64,000 nucleotides of DNA from an uncultured Pseudomonadota bacterium (GTDB taxonomy: Bacteria; Pseudomonadota; Gammaproteobacteria; Steroidobacterales; Steroidobacteraceae), in contig CAISEB010000046.1 in NCBI GenBank assembly GCA_903884235.1, positions 1 to 64,000 of the forward strand. The letters run 5' to 3'. Position 1 is the stretch's first letter; every line of letters starts with the position of its first letter. Under the pieces are notes generated by a model that was not told the origin of the DNA, ran no database searches, and was given only the letters and a program-made list of their open reading frames with translations. A program made the translations under genes and the position numbers. Positions 47,391 to 55,951 of the stretch are shown piece by piece.

Positions 47391-47550
47391 CTACCGAAAA
47401 ACCCTACTTTTTCGCGTTATGTAAAGCCCTAAGCATTCAACCCCACGCGCTTCGCGCAGATTTGTTCAGGTTTTCGCCTAACCGACCTGCGGTGGTCGCC
47501 GACGCCCGCTCCCCCGTGCCATAGTTCGCGCCGATCTCCCGGGGGGCGGC

Positions 47551-49608
47551 ATGCTGAAGAAAGTCACTGGATTCGCGCTGGCGGCGGGCGCCGCGTTCGC
47601 GCTCGGCGGGATCGCCCTCAACCGCGGCGAACCGGTCAATACGCTGTGGATCCTCGCCGCCGGTGGCTGCATCTACACGCTGGGGTACCGCTTCTACGCC
47701 GCATGGATCGCGGCGAGCGTGCTGGCCTGCGATGCCAGCCGCGCCACCCCCGCCGAGCGGCTCGACAACGGCAGGGACTTCGTGCCGACGCCCAAGTGGG
47801 TCGTCTTCGGGCACCACTTCGCCGCGATCGCCGGACCCGGCCCGCTGATCGGGCCGACGCTCGCGGCCCAGTTCGGCTACCTGCCCGGGACGCTGTGGAT
47901 CCTGATCGGATCGGTGCTCGGCGGCTGCGTGCAGGACATGGTCGTGCTGTTCGCCTCGACCCGCCGCGATGGCCGCACGCTCGGGCAGATGGCGCGCGAT
48001 GAACTCGGCCCGGTCGGTGGCGTCGCGGCGCTCATCGGCACGCTCGCGATCATGATCATCCTGATCGCCGTGCTCTCGCTGGTCGTCGTCAACGCGATGA
48101 AGCACAGCGCCTGGGCGACCTCGACGGTGTTCGCGACGATCCCGATCGCGATGGTCGTCGGCCTGTACATGCGCCTCGTCCGGCCCGGGCGCGTGGCCGA
48201 GGGCTCGGTGATCGGCGTCGTGCTGCTGCTCGCGGCCGTGGCCGGCGGCGGCTGGATCGACCAGCAGCCAGCGCTGCACGCGCTGTTCGACCACGACGGC
48301 ACGACGCTCGCCTGGTTCGTGATGGGATACGGCTTCCTCGCCGCGATCATGCCGGTCTGGCTGCTGCTGGCCCCGCGCGACTACCTGTCCACGTTCCTCA
48401 AGCTCGGCACCGTCGCGCTGCTCGCGGTCGCGATCCTCGTCATGCATCCGGACCTCAGGATGCCGGCCCTGACGCGCTTCGCCGACGGCACGGGCCCCGT
48501 GTTCGCCGGCAAGCTATTCCCGTTCGTGTTCATCACGATCGCCTGTGGCGCGATCTCGGGCTTCCACGCGCTGATCTCGAGCGGGACGACGCCGAAGCTG
48601 CTGCGCAACGAGCGTGACATCCGCCTGGTCGGCTACGGCTCGATGCTGCTCGAATCGCTGGTCGCGGTGATGGCGATGATCGCGGCGACCCTGCTCGATC
48701 CGGGCGTCTACTTCGCCATCAACAGCCCGCTGGCCGCGCTCGGTGGCTCGCCGGATGCGGCGGTGGCGACGCTGACGGGCTGGGGCTTCCCGGTGACGCT
48801 CGAGCAGATGCAGGCCCTCGCCCACGAGGTCGGCGAGGCCACGCTCTTCGCCCGGACCGGCGGCGCACCGTCGCTCGCGGTCGGCATGGCGAGCATCCTC
48901 TCGGGCGTGTTCGGCGCGGGCCTGCTCGCGATCTGGTACCACTTCGCGATCATGTTCGAGGCCGTGTTCATCCTCACCACGCTCGATGCGGGCACGCGGG
49001 TGGGCCGCTTCATGCTGCAGGACACGCTGGGCCACGTCTGGGCGCCGCTCGGCCGCACCTCGTGGTACCCGTCGGTCGTGTTCTCGAGCGCGCTCGTCGT
49101 CGCCGCCTGGGGGTACTTCCTCTACGTCGGCGTGATCGACCCGAACGGCGGCATCAACATCCTGTGGCCGCTGTTCGGGATCTCGAACCAGATGCTCGCG
49201 GCGATCGCGCTGTCGGTGATGACCGCGATCCTCGTCAAGGGACCACGGCCGCGGCACGCCTGGATCACGGGCGCGCCGCTCGCCTGGCTCGCGGTGGTGA
49301 CGACCTCGGCCGCGTTCGCGAAGCTGCTCAGTCCCAACCCGAAGATCGGCTTCCTCGCTGGCGCCCAGGACCTCGCGGCAAAGCTCGCCGCCGGCACGTT
49401 GCCGCCCGAGAAGGCCGCCGTCGCGGGGCGCCTGATCCTGAACCAGCGCATCGACGCCGCGCTCGCGGCGTTCTTCCTGTTCGTGCTGTGGGCCGTGATC
49501 ATCGACATGCTGCGCATCGTGCTGCGCCGGCGCAGCGGGGCACCGCTCGCCGAATCCGCCGAGGCACCCTACCAGCGCTCGCGACTGCCGGAGGCGGCCG
49601 GTGCCTGA
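47551..49608 (+). CDS. cstA: Carbon starvation protein A (peptide/pyruvate transporter family)
   Basis: 685 residues with about 16 hydrophobic helices. Seen: PTPKWVVFGHHFAAIAGPGPLIGP, the CstA hallmark; GYGSMLLESLVAVMA; and FISGFHALISSGTTPKLL-type core. CstA proteins import peptides or pyruvate when carbon is short. GGGGGG lies a few bases before the ATG. The end overlaps ybdD by eight bases, as in E. coli and many other bacteria. In E. coli expression is CRP-dependent; I see no clear CRP site in the 284-bp region upstream. Confidence 0.95.
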   Translation: MLKKVTGFALAAGAAFALGGIALNRGEPVNTLWILAAGGCIYTLGYRFYAAWIAASVLACDASRATPAERLDNGRDFVPTPKWVVFGHHFAAIAGPGPLIGPTLAAQFGYLPGTLWILIGSVLGGCVQDMVVLFASTRRDGRTLGQMARDELGPVGGVAALIGTLAIMIILIAVLSLVVVNAMKHSAWATSTVFATIPIAMVVGLYMRLVRPGRVAEGSVIGVVLLLAAVAGGGWIDQQPALHALFDHDGTTLAWFVMGYGFLAAIMPVWLLLAPRDYLSTFLKLGTVALLAVAILVMHPDLRMPALTRFADGTGPVFAGKLFPFVFITIACGAISGFHALISSGTTPKLLRNERDIRLVGYGSMLLESLVAVMAMIAATLLDPGVYFAINSPLAALGGSPDAAVATLTGWGFPVTLEQMQALAHEVGEATLFARTGGAPSLAVGMASILSGVFGAGLLAIWYHFAIMFEAVFILTTLDAGTRVGRFMLQDTLGHVWAPLGRTSWYPSVVFSSALVVAAWGYFLYVGVIDPNGGINILWPLFGISNQMLAAIALSVMTAILVKGPRPRHAWITGAPLAWLAVVTTSAAFAKLLSPNPKIGFLAGAQDLAAKLAAGTLPPEKAAVAGRLILNQRIDAALAAFFLFVLWAVIIDMLRIVLRRRSGAPLAESAEAPYQRSRLPEAAGA

Positions 49609-49801
49609 GTTCACCCGAGCGCTCATCCGTGTTCGCGACGCCCTCGCCGACCTGCTGCGCGGCGCCTTCGGTGCCGGCGGCTACGAGCGCTACCGGGCCC
49701 ATCATGCCGCGCATCATGGCGACACGCCGCCGCTCGACCGGGCGGCGTGGTTCCGCCGCCGGGAGGCCGAGCGCTGGACCGGCGTGAACCGGTGCTGCTG
49801 A
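49601..49801 (+). CDS. ybdD: YbdD/YjiX family small protein
   Basis: 66 residues. Seen: GGYERYRAHHAAHH and the closing RCC, both typical of the family, which is encoded next to cstA in many bacteria and thought to assist the transporter. Starts inside the end of cstA (eight-base overlap), so it is translationally coupled. No membrane segment. Confidence 0.93.
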   Translation: MPEFTRALIRVRDALADLLRGAFGAGGYERYRAHHAAHHGDTPPLDRAAWFRRREAERWTGVNRCC

Positions 49802-49811
49802 GCCACCCTCG

Positions 49812-51146
49812 ATGAGCGCCGCGGCGACCCAGCGGCTGGGCGCGCTCGAATGGCGCGCGCTCGCGGCGGTCTGGCTCGGCTTCGGGTTCGACATCTTCGA
49901 CGCGCTGCTGATCAACTTCGTCGCGCCGCACGCGATCCCGACCCTGCTCGGCCTGCCGCTCGGCTCCGCGGCCGCAAAGGCGGCGACCGCGCAGTGGATC
50001 GGCATCCTGACGGCCCTGCTGCTGGTCGGCTGGGCGATCGGTGGCATCGTCTTCGGCCACCTCGCAGACCGGATCGGCCGACGCCGCGCACTGATGCTGA
50101 CCATCGCCGTCTATGCGATCGGCACCGGCGCCTCGGCGTTTGCGCCGTCGCTCGCGGTGCTGGTGGGCTGCCGGCTGTTCGCGAGCCTCGGCATCGGCGG
50201 CGAATTCGCGACCGGCGCGACGCTGATCGCAGAAACCGTGCCCGAGCGCCACCGGATGATCGCCGGCGCGTTCCTGCAGACCGCCTCGCCGCTCGGTCTC
50301 GTGCTCGCGACCCTCGTGAACTACGTGGTCGCGGGCCTGTGGATGCCGGAGGATCCTGGCACTTCGTGGCGCTGGGTCCTCGCCACCGGCCTCGCGCCGA
50401 TCCTGCTGGTGATGCTGCTGCGCTCGGGCCACGGCGTGGACGACGTGCCGCGCGCCGCGGCCGGTCCCCGTCGCGGGCTCGTCGGCTCGCTGGCGCTCCT
50501 GTTCGGACCCGACCTGCGCGCGGCGACGCTGTCGGCCGTCGGCATGTCGGTGCTGGGGCTGTTCGCGTGGTGGAGCTGCAATGCGTTCCTGCCGACGATC
50601 GGCTACGGCCTCGGCATGCACCTCGCGGAACAGCAGGGCCTGAACGGTGGCGCGGCGATCGCGCTGGCCGAGTCCTGGAAGTCGACGGCCGCGAACTGGT
50701 TCAACGCCGGCGGCGTGATCGGCGCGCTGCTGACGGTGCCGGTCGCGCGTCGGCTGGGCCGGCGCGGCATGTTCGCGCTGTACTACTCGGTCGGTGCGGG
50801 CGCCCTGCTGCTCGCCTTCGGACCCGCATGGCCGCCGATCGTCGCGATGCGCCTGACGTTCCTGATCGGGCTCGCGATCTACGGGCTGTTCGGCGCGTTC
50901 GCGTTCTACCTGCCGGAGCTCTATCCGCCCGCCGTGCGCGGCCTCGGCGCCGGCTTCTCGTTCAACATCGGCCGGATGGGCGCGGCGCTCGGCCCGTTCA
51001 TCGTGGGCGCCTACTCCGCACGGCAGCTCGACCCCACGGCCGGCGCCATCACGGCGCTCACCTGGATCGCGCTGCTACCGGCGACCGCGGCGCTGCTGAC
51101 GCCCTTCATCGTCGAGACCCGCGGCCGGGTGCCGGCGCGCGATTGA
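49812..51146 (+). CDS. MFS transporter, aromatic-acid/sialate symporter type
   Basis: 444 residues with about 12 membrane helices. Seen: the LGFGFDIFDALLINFVAP first helix with the acidic pair, the loop motif GHLADRIGRRRAL (G-x-x-x-D-R-x-G-R-R), and GGEFATGATLIAETVPERHR, typical of the AAHS/SHS subfamilies. It would carry a carboxylate with protons. Starts 10 bp after ybdD, so it may be in the cstA operon. The substrate cannot be specified. Confidence 0.88.
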   Translation: MSAAATQRLGALEWRALAAVWLGFGFDIFDALLINFVAPHAIPTLLGLPLGSAAAKAATAQWIGILTALLLVGWAIGGIVFGHLADRIGRRRALMLTIAVYAIGTGASAFAPSLAVLVGCRLFASLGIGGEFATGATLIAETVPERHRMIAGAFLQTASPLGLVLATLVNYVVAGLWMPEDPGTSWRWVLATGLAPILLVMLLRSGHGVDDVPRAAAGPRRGLVGSLALLFGPDLRAATLSAVGMSVLGLFAWWSCNAFLPTIGYGLGMHLAEQQGLNGGAAIALAESWKSTAANWFNAGGVIGALLTVPVARRLGRRGMFALYYSVGAGALLLAFGPAWPPIVAMRLTFLIGLAIYGLFGAFAFYLPELYPPAVRGLGAGFSFNIGRMGAALGPFIVGAYSARQLDPTAGAITALTWIALLPATAALLTPFIVETRGRVPARD

Positions 51147-51171
51147 AGCGACGGCGTCCGACCCGTACGAT
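51143..51171 (+). promoter_or_regulatory. uppP promoter
   Basis: TTGAAG (51143-51148), 17-bp spacer, TACGAT (51166-51171); four of six matches in each box. The -35 overlaps the MFS stop codon. The predicted start near 51178 leaves a 33-nt leader. Confidence 0.55.
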
Positions 51172-51210
51172 GCCTCGTCCGTCCACAGCCGCACCGTCAC
51201 GGGACCGATC

Positions 51211-52017
51211 ATGAGTGATTCGCCACTGACCGCCCTGATCCTCGGCCTCGTCGAGGGCATCACGGAGTTCCTGCCCGTCTCCTCGACCGGCCACCTGATC
51301 GTGATCGGCGACCTGCTCGGCTTCGACGACAACCTCGCCAAGCTCTTCGAGGTCGTGATCCAGCTCGGCGCGATCCTCGCGGTCTGCTGGATGTACCGCG
51401 CCAAGCTCTGGCACACGCTGCTCACTCTGGGCGGCGAGCGCGGTTCGCAGCGCTTCGCGCTGAACGTGCTGCTCGCGTTCCTGCCCGCCGTCGCGATCGG
51501 CCTGTTCGCGCACGACTTCATCAAGCGCGTGCTGTTCTCGCCGACGGTCGTCGCCTGGGCCTTCATCGTCGGCGGCATCGCGATCCTGCTGGTGGAGCGC
51601 TATCGCCCCACGGCCCGCATCGACAGCACCGAGTCGATGCCGGCGATGACCGCGCTCAAGATCGGCTTCTTCCAGTGCCTCGCGATGATTCCCGGCACCT
51701 CGCGCTCCGGCGCCACGATCGTCGGCGCGCTGCTGATGGGCGTGACCCGCGAGGCCGCGACGGAGTTCTCGTTCTTCCTGGCGATCCCGACGATGGCCGG
51801 CGCGACCGTGCTCGATGTCTGGAAGGCCCGCCATGACGTCGTCACCGGCGGCTGGCTGCTGATCCTGATCGGGTTCGTGGTCGCCTTCGTATCGGCGCTC
51901 GTCGTCGTGCGCGGGCTGGTGGGCTTCGTCAGTCGCCACGGCTTCGCGCCGTTCGCCTGGTACCGCATCGCCGCCGGCGTCGGCATCCTCGCGTTGCTGG
52001 CGCTGCACGCGCCCTGA
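51211..52017 (+). CDS. uppP: Undecaprenyl-diphosphate phosphatase
   Basis: 268 residues, the usual length. Inner-membrane enzyme that recycles undecaprenyl pyrophosphate to the monophosphate carrier used for peptidoglycan and surface polysaccharide. Seen: LVEGITEFLPVSSTGHL (first catalytic motif with Glu) and PGTSRSGATIVGALL (second, with Ser/Arg). Several membrane helices. CGGGA about ten bases before the ATG. Own promoter upstream; ends in a hairpin facing the feo operon. Confidence 0.96.
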   Translation: MSDSPLTALILGLVEGITEFLPVSSTGHLIVIGDLLGFDDNLAKLFEVVIQLGAILAVCWMYRAKLWHTLLTLGGERGSQRFALNVLLAFLPAVAIGLFAHDFIKRVLFSPTVVAWAFIVGGIAILLVERYRPTARIDSTESMPAMTALKIGFFQCLAMIPGTSRSGATIVGALLMGVTREAATEFSFFLAIPTMAGATVLDVWKARHDVVTGGWLLILIGFVVAFVSALVVVRGLVGFVSRHGFAPFAWYRIAAGVGILALLALHAP

Positions 52018-52029
52018 GGCTCGCCTCAG
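52014..52029. terminator. Hairpin shared by convergent uppP and feo operon ends
   Basis: CTGAGG-CTCG-CCTCAG. The inverted repeat carries the TGA stop of uppP on one arm and the TGA of the DUF6587-type gene on the other, eight bases apart. Six-bp stem, no T tract. Confidence 0.4.
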
Positions 52030-52235
52030 CGGCGCGAAAGCGGCGGCGAACGCCCGCCGCAGGCGTCGCAGCCCTGCTGGCCCGCGACCCAGACGATTGC
52101 CCGATCCGGCACCCGTCCCTGCAGTTGCCGCGCGATCCAGACCCGCGCCGCGAACGGCATCAGTGCCCTGAGCGCGACCAGCGTGCAGGCCGCGACGATC
52201 AACCCCACCAGGCCGGTTTCGAGGATGGAGTTCAT
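52026..52235 (-). CDS. DUF6587-like small membrane protein with CxxC, third gene of the feo operon
   Basis: 69 residues: one membrane helix (about 8-28) and a short cytoplasmic tail with GCDACGG, a CxxC that could bind iron or respond to oxidation. Overlaps feoB by four bases (ATGA). It takes the place of feoC, the small Fe-S winged-helix protein of enterobacterial feo operons, but shares no fold with it; membrane-anchored small CxxC proteins follow feoB in related bacteria. Role inferred from position. Confidence 0.75.
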   Translation of the reverse strand: MNSILETGLVGLIVAACTLVALRALMPFAARVWIARQLQGRVPDRAIVWVAGQQGCDACGGRSPPLSRR

Positions 52236-54130
52236 GGCGTGCCGAGCAGCGCGCGACTGACGTGATAGGTGATGCCGGCCGCCGCGTAGGCCAGCACGAA
52301 CAGGTAGCCGGCCATCAGCAGCGGCGCCTTCCAGGAGTTCGTCTCGCGCCGCACGACCGCGAGCGTCGACAGGCACTGCGGCGCGAACACGTACCAGGCG
52401 AGCAGCGACAGCGCGGTCGGCAGGCTCCAGGAATGGGCGATCAGCGGCGTCAGCTGCCCCGACACGTCATTGCCGGTGGACGCCAGCGAGTAGACGGTGC
52501 CGAGCGCGCCGACCGCGACTTCGCGCGCGGCGAGCCCGGGGACGAGCGCGATCGAGATCTGCCAGTTGAAGCCGATCGGCGCGAACAGGTGCGAAAGGAA
52601 CATCCCGATGCGGCCGGCGATGCTGAACTCGATAGGCGCGCCGGTGAACCCGGCGGGCGGCGCGGGCACGCTGGCGAGGAACCACAGCACGACCATCAGC
52701 GCGAGGATCGTCGTGCCGACGCGCTTGAGGAAGACTTCGACGCGCTGCGCGAGGCCGATCGCGAGGTTGCGCGGGCTCGGCCAGTGGTACGTCGGCAGCT
52801 CCATCTGCAGCGGATGCACGGCGCGCGCGCCGGCATAGCGCTTGACGATCAGCGCCACCAGCAGCGCGCTGCCGACACCGCCGGCGTAGAGCAGGAACAG
52901 CACCAGCCCCTGCAGGCCGACGCCGAAGCCAAGCTCCCGATCCGGGATGAACGCGGCGATCAGCAGCGCGTACACCGGCAGGCGCGCCGAGCACGTCATC
53001 AGCGGCGCGATCATGATCGTGACCAGGCGGTCGCGCGGATTGGGGATCGTGCGCGTCGCGAGGATCCCGGGCACGGCGCACGCGAAGCTCGACAGCAGCG
53101 GGATGAACGAGCGACCGGACAGCCCGACGCCACCCATCAGGCGGTCGAGCAGGAACGCCGCCCGCGGCAGGTACCCCGAATCCTCGAGGACCAGGATGAA
53201 GGCGAAGAGGAACACGATCTGCGGCAGGAACACGAGCACGCTGCCGGCCCCGGCGAGCACGCCGTCGACCAGCAGGCTGCGCATCGGGCCGGCCGGCACC
53301 AGCGTCCCGACCAGGTCCGCCGCACTGGCGACCAGGTACGCCAGTTCACCCATGAAGGGCTTGGAGAGGCTGAACACCGCCTGGAACATCAGGAACAGCG
53401 TCGCCGCGAGGATCAGGGGACCCGCGATCGGGTGCAGCACGACGCGGTCGATCCGGTCCGAAGTCGTGTCGAACGGCGTCTCGGCAAGCCCGAGGTGCTC
53501 CAGGACCTGCTCGACTTCGTGCTGGTCGGCGGTGACGGCGGCGAGGTCCGCCTCCACCGTCAGGGGTTCGGGGCGCGCGCTCGCCGGCGCCGCATCCCCG
53601 TCCGGGGTGCCGCCCGGCATCTGCTCGAGCAGGGCGACCAGTGACCGGGCGCCGTCGCCGCGGATGCCGACGGTCTCGACGACCTGCAGTCCGAGCTCCC
53701 GCGACAGGCTCGCCGCATCGATGCGCAGGCCGCGGCGCCGGGCCAGGTCGACCATGTTGAGCGCGAGCACCATGGGCCGGCCGAGGCGGCGCAGCGCGAG
53801 CACGAGGCGCAGGTGGCGGCGCAGGTTCGTGGCGTCCACGACCGCGACGATCAGGTCGGGCAGCGGCTCGTCGGCGAGCCGGCCGAGCACGAAGTCGCAG
53901 GTGATCTGCTCGTCCGGAGTCCGCGGTCGCAGGCTGTAGGCGCCGGGCAGGTCCAGTACGCGCACCGCCCGGCCGGCCGGCGAGACGAGCCGGCCTTCCT
54001 TGCGCTCGACGGTGACGCCGGCATAGTTGCCGATCTTCTGGCGGCTGCCCGTCAGGAGGTTGAAGAGTGCCGTCTTGCCGCAGTTGGGGTTGCCGACGAG
54101 AGCGACCAGCGGCTCCGCGCCGGAACTCAT
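52232..54130 (-). CDS. feoB: Ferrous iron transporter FeoB
   Basis: 632 residues, at the short end for FeoB. N-terminal G domain: GNPNCGKTALFNLLTG (G1), VLDLPGAYSL (G3), NMVD (G4). The C-terminal membrane part has two Gate domains (FSCAVPGILATRTI and VGALGTVYSLAS regions) and about nine helices. Imports Fe(II) across the inner membrane. Overlaps feoA and the downstream small gene by four bases each. No Fur or FNR box is obvious before the operon. Confidence 0.96.
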   Translation of the reverse strand: MSSGAEPLVALVGNPNCGKTALFNLLTGSRQKIGNYAGVTVERKEGRLVSPAGRAVRVLDLPGAYSLRPRTPDEQITCDFVLGRLADEPLPDLIVAVVDATNLRRHLRLVLALRRLGRPMVLALNMVDLARRRGLRIDAASLSRELGLQVVETVGIRGDGARSLVALLEQMPGGTPDGDAAPASARPEPLTVEADLAAVTADQHEVEQVLEHLGLAETPFDTTSDRIDRVVLHPIAGPLILAATLFLMFQAVFSLSKPFMGELAYLVASAADLVGTLVPAGPMRSLLVDGVLAGAGSVLVFLPQIVFLFAFILVLEDSGYLPRAAFLLDRLMGGVGLSGRSFIPLLSSFACAVPGILATRTIPNPRDRLVTIMIAPLMTCSARLPVYALLIAAFIPDRELGFGVGLQGLVLFLLYAGGVGSALLVALIVKRYAGARAVHPLQMELPTYHWPSPRNLAIGLAQRVEVFLKRVGTTILALMVVLWFLASVPAPPAGFTGAPIEFSIAGRIGMFLSHLFAPIGFNWQISIALVPGLAAREVAVGALGTVYSLASTGNDVSGQLTPLIAHSWSLPTALSLLAWYVFAPQCLSTLAVVRRETNSWKAPLLMAGYLFVLAYAAAGITYHVSRALLGTP

Positions 54131-54477
54131 CGAGTGAGGGTGTCCCGGATCACGACCTTCACGCAGTCGGCCTCGGCACGGCGCAGGGCGAACGTGCCGC
54201 TGCCCACCCGCACGGCAATGGGGTCGCCGAACGGCGCCCGGGCCAGTACCCGGACCCGCTCCCCGACCAGGAAGCCAAGTTCGCCGAGGCGTTCTGGCAG
54301 GTCGGCGCCACCGCCCCCCGCCGGGGCATGGATCGCCACGATCCGGCCATCGGCCATCGTCGCCAAATCCGACAGGCGCACGGGGCCCCCGGCTCCGTCA
54401 GCCACGTCGATCTGGTCGGGCAGGGTCAATACCGCGCTCATGGGGCCCAATTGTAAGTGCGAATCCGTCTCACTCAT
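54127..54477 (-). CDS. feoA: FeoA domain protein
   Basis: SH3-like FeoA fold that assists FeoB. Seen: LPERLGELGFLVGERVRVLA, FGDPIAVRVGSGTFALRRAEA and VKVVIRD, matching the E. coli FeoA pattern. With the ATG at 54477 it has 116 residues; an ATG at 54441 (104 residues) is equally plausible, as neither has a good ribosome site, and a TACAAT box lies just before the second. It overlaps feoB by four bases. Confidence 0.9.
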   Translation of the reverse strand: MSETDSHLQLGPMSAVLTLPDQIDVADGAGGPVRLSDLATMADGRIVAIHAPAGGGGADLPERLGELGFLVGERVRVLARAPFGDPIAVRVGSGTFALRRAEADCVKVVIRDTLTR

Positions 54478-54494
54478 CGATAGGGATAACCGAA

Positions 54495-54518
54495 CCGCGA
54501 CGGCGGTCACCGTCGCGG
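54495..54518. terminator. Hairpin separating the pgm/pmm gene from feoA
   Basis: Perfect 9-bp stem CCGCGACGG/CCGTCGCGG with a six-base loop, four bases after the pgm/pmm stop. On the minus strand it is followed by TTCGGTTAT, a weak T-rich run. It probably ends the polysaccharide precursor operon. Confidence 0.5.
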
Positions 54519-54522
54519 GACT

Positions 54523-55896
54523 TCAGTGGTCCGTCGCGATGGCGCCCATTGTATCGAGCAGGTCTAGGATTTCCCGGGTTTTCGCGGCCATCAGCGCCGA
54601 ATTCCCGCGACTCTCGACATTCAGGCGGATCAGCGGCTCGGTATTCGACGAGCGCAGGTTGAGCCGCCAGTCGGCAAACTCCAGCGACAGGCCGTCCGTC
54701 AGGTCCTTGGTCAGCGCGTGCGGGGCATAACGCGACTCAATCGCGGCAATCGCGGCCTTGCCGTCCGGCACCCGCCGGTTGATCTCCCCGCTCGCCGGGA
54801 ACATGCGCATGCGCTCGCCGACCAGCGATGCCAGCGACTGGCCAGTGTCCGAGAGCACCTGCGCGACCACGAGCCACGGGATCATGCCGCTGTCGCAGTA
54901 GGCGAAATCCCGGAAGTAGTGATGCGCGCTCATCTCGCCACCGTAGATCGCATCGACCCGGCGCATCTCGGCCTTGATGAAGGCATGCCCGGACTTGCAC
55001 TGCACCGCGCGACCGCCCGCCGCCTTGACGATGTCGAGCGTGTTCCACGTCAGCCGCGGATCGTGGACGATCGCCGCGCCCGGTTCGCGCTTGAGGAACA
55101 CCGACGCCAGCAGGCCGACGATGTAGTACCCCTCGATGAAACGCCCGTCGGCATCGAAGAAGAAGCAGCGATCGTAGTCGCCGTCCCAGGCGATGCCGAT
55201 GTCGGCCCCGCTCTTGCGGATCGCCTCGATGACCGGCGCGTGGTTCGGCTCGAGCATCGGGTTCGGCACGCCGTTCGGGAACGTGCCGTCCGGGTTGTGG
55301 AACACCTTCACGAACTCGAACGGCAGGTGCGGCTCGAGCTTGTCGACGACGAGGCCCGCACCACCGTTGCCGGCGTTGCAGACGATCTTGAGCGGCTTGA
55401 GCGTGTCGCGGTTGACGTACGTCAGCAGGTGCTCGATGTAGGCGGGACCGGTGTCCACGAGGCTGACCGTGCCGGGTCGCGCGGGGGTCGCGAACGAGCC
55501 GGCCTCGGCAAGGCGGCGGATGTCCTGCAGCCCCGTGTCGCCGGAGATGGGACGCGAGCCCTCGCGGACGAACTTCATGCCGTTGTAGTCCGGCGGATTG
55601 TGGCTCGCGGTGACCATGATCCCGCCGTCGAGGCCGAGGTGGGCGGTCGCGAAGTAGACGCCTTCGGTCCCGCACAGCCCGATGTCGACCACGTCGACGC
55701 CCGAATCCACGAGCCCGCGGATGACGCTCGCGGCCAGCTCCGCGCTCGACAGGCGGATGTCGCGCCCGACGCAGATCTTCTTCGGCTTGAGGAACGCCGC
55801 GTAGCCGCGTGCAACCGCGTAGGCGATGTCGACGTTGATCTCGTCGGGAATGCGCCCGCGAAGATCGTAGGCCTTGAACGCGGTGATCTGCATCAT
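54523..55896 (-). CDS. algC: Phosphomannomutase/phosphoglucomutase (AlgC type)
   Basis: 457 residues. Interconverts 6- and 1-phosphates of mannose and glucose, feeding GDP-mannose and UDP-glucose. Seen: phosphoserine loop MVTASHNPPDYNG, metal loop DGDYDRC, sugar loop GEMSAHHYF and phosphate loop RSSNTEPLIRL. Start at the first of two adjacent ATGs (55896), 55 bp after manC; a longer open frame overlaps manC but lacks family similarity. Last gene of ugd-manC-algC. Confidence 0.94.
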   Translation of the reverse strand: MMQITAFKAYDLRGRIPDEINVDIAYAVARGYAAFLKPKKICVGRDIRLSSAELAASVIRGLVDSGVDVVDIGLCGTEGVYFATAHLGLDGGIMVTASHNPPDYNGMKFVREGSRPISGDTGLQDIRRLAEAGSFATPARPGTVSLVDTGPAYIEHLLTYVNRDTLKPLKIVCNAGNGGAGLVVDKLEPHLPFEFVKVFHNPDGTFPNGVPNPMLEPNHAPVIEAIRKSGADIGIAWDGDYDRCFFFDADGRFIEGYYIVGLLASVFLKREPGAAIVHDPRLTWNTLDIVKAAGGRAVQCKSGHAFIKAEMRRVDAIYGGEMSAHHYFRDFAYCDSGMIPWLVVAQVLSDTGQSLASLVGERMRMFPASGEINRRVPDGKAAIAAIESRYAPHALTKDLTDGLSLEFADWRLNLRSSNTEPLIRLNVESRGNSALMAAKTREILDLLDTMGAIATDH

Positions 55897-55951
55897 GGTC
55901 TGGGTCGCTCCGAAGGTGGTCCGAATCGTCGGGTCTTTCGCCGCGCGCCGG

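Noticed and set aside
54480-54522. Possible Fur or FNR box before feoA
   Set aside because: I looked for GATAATGATAATCATTATC-like and TTGAT-N4-ATCAA patterns and found none good enough. The clear inverted repeat there is the 54495-54518 hairpin.
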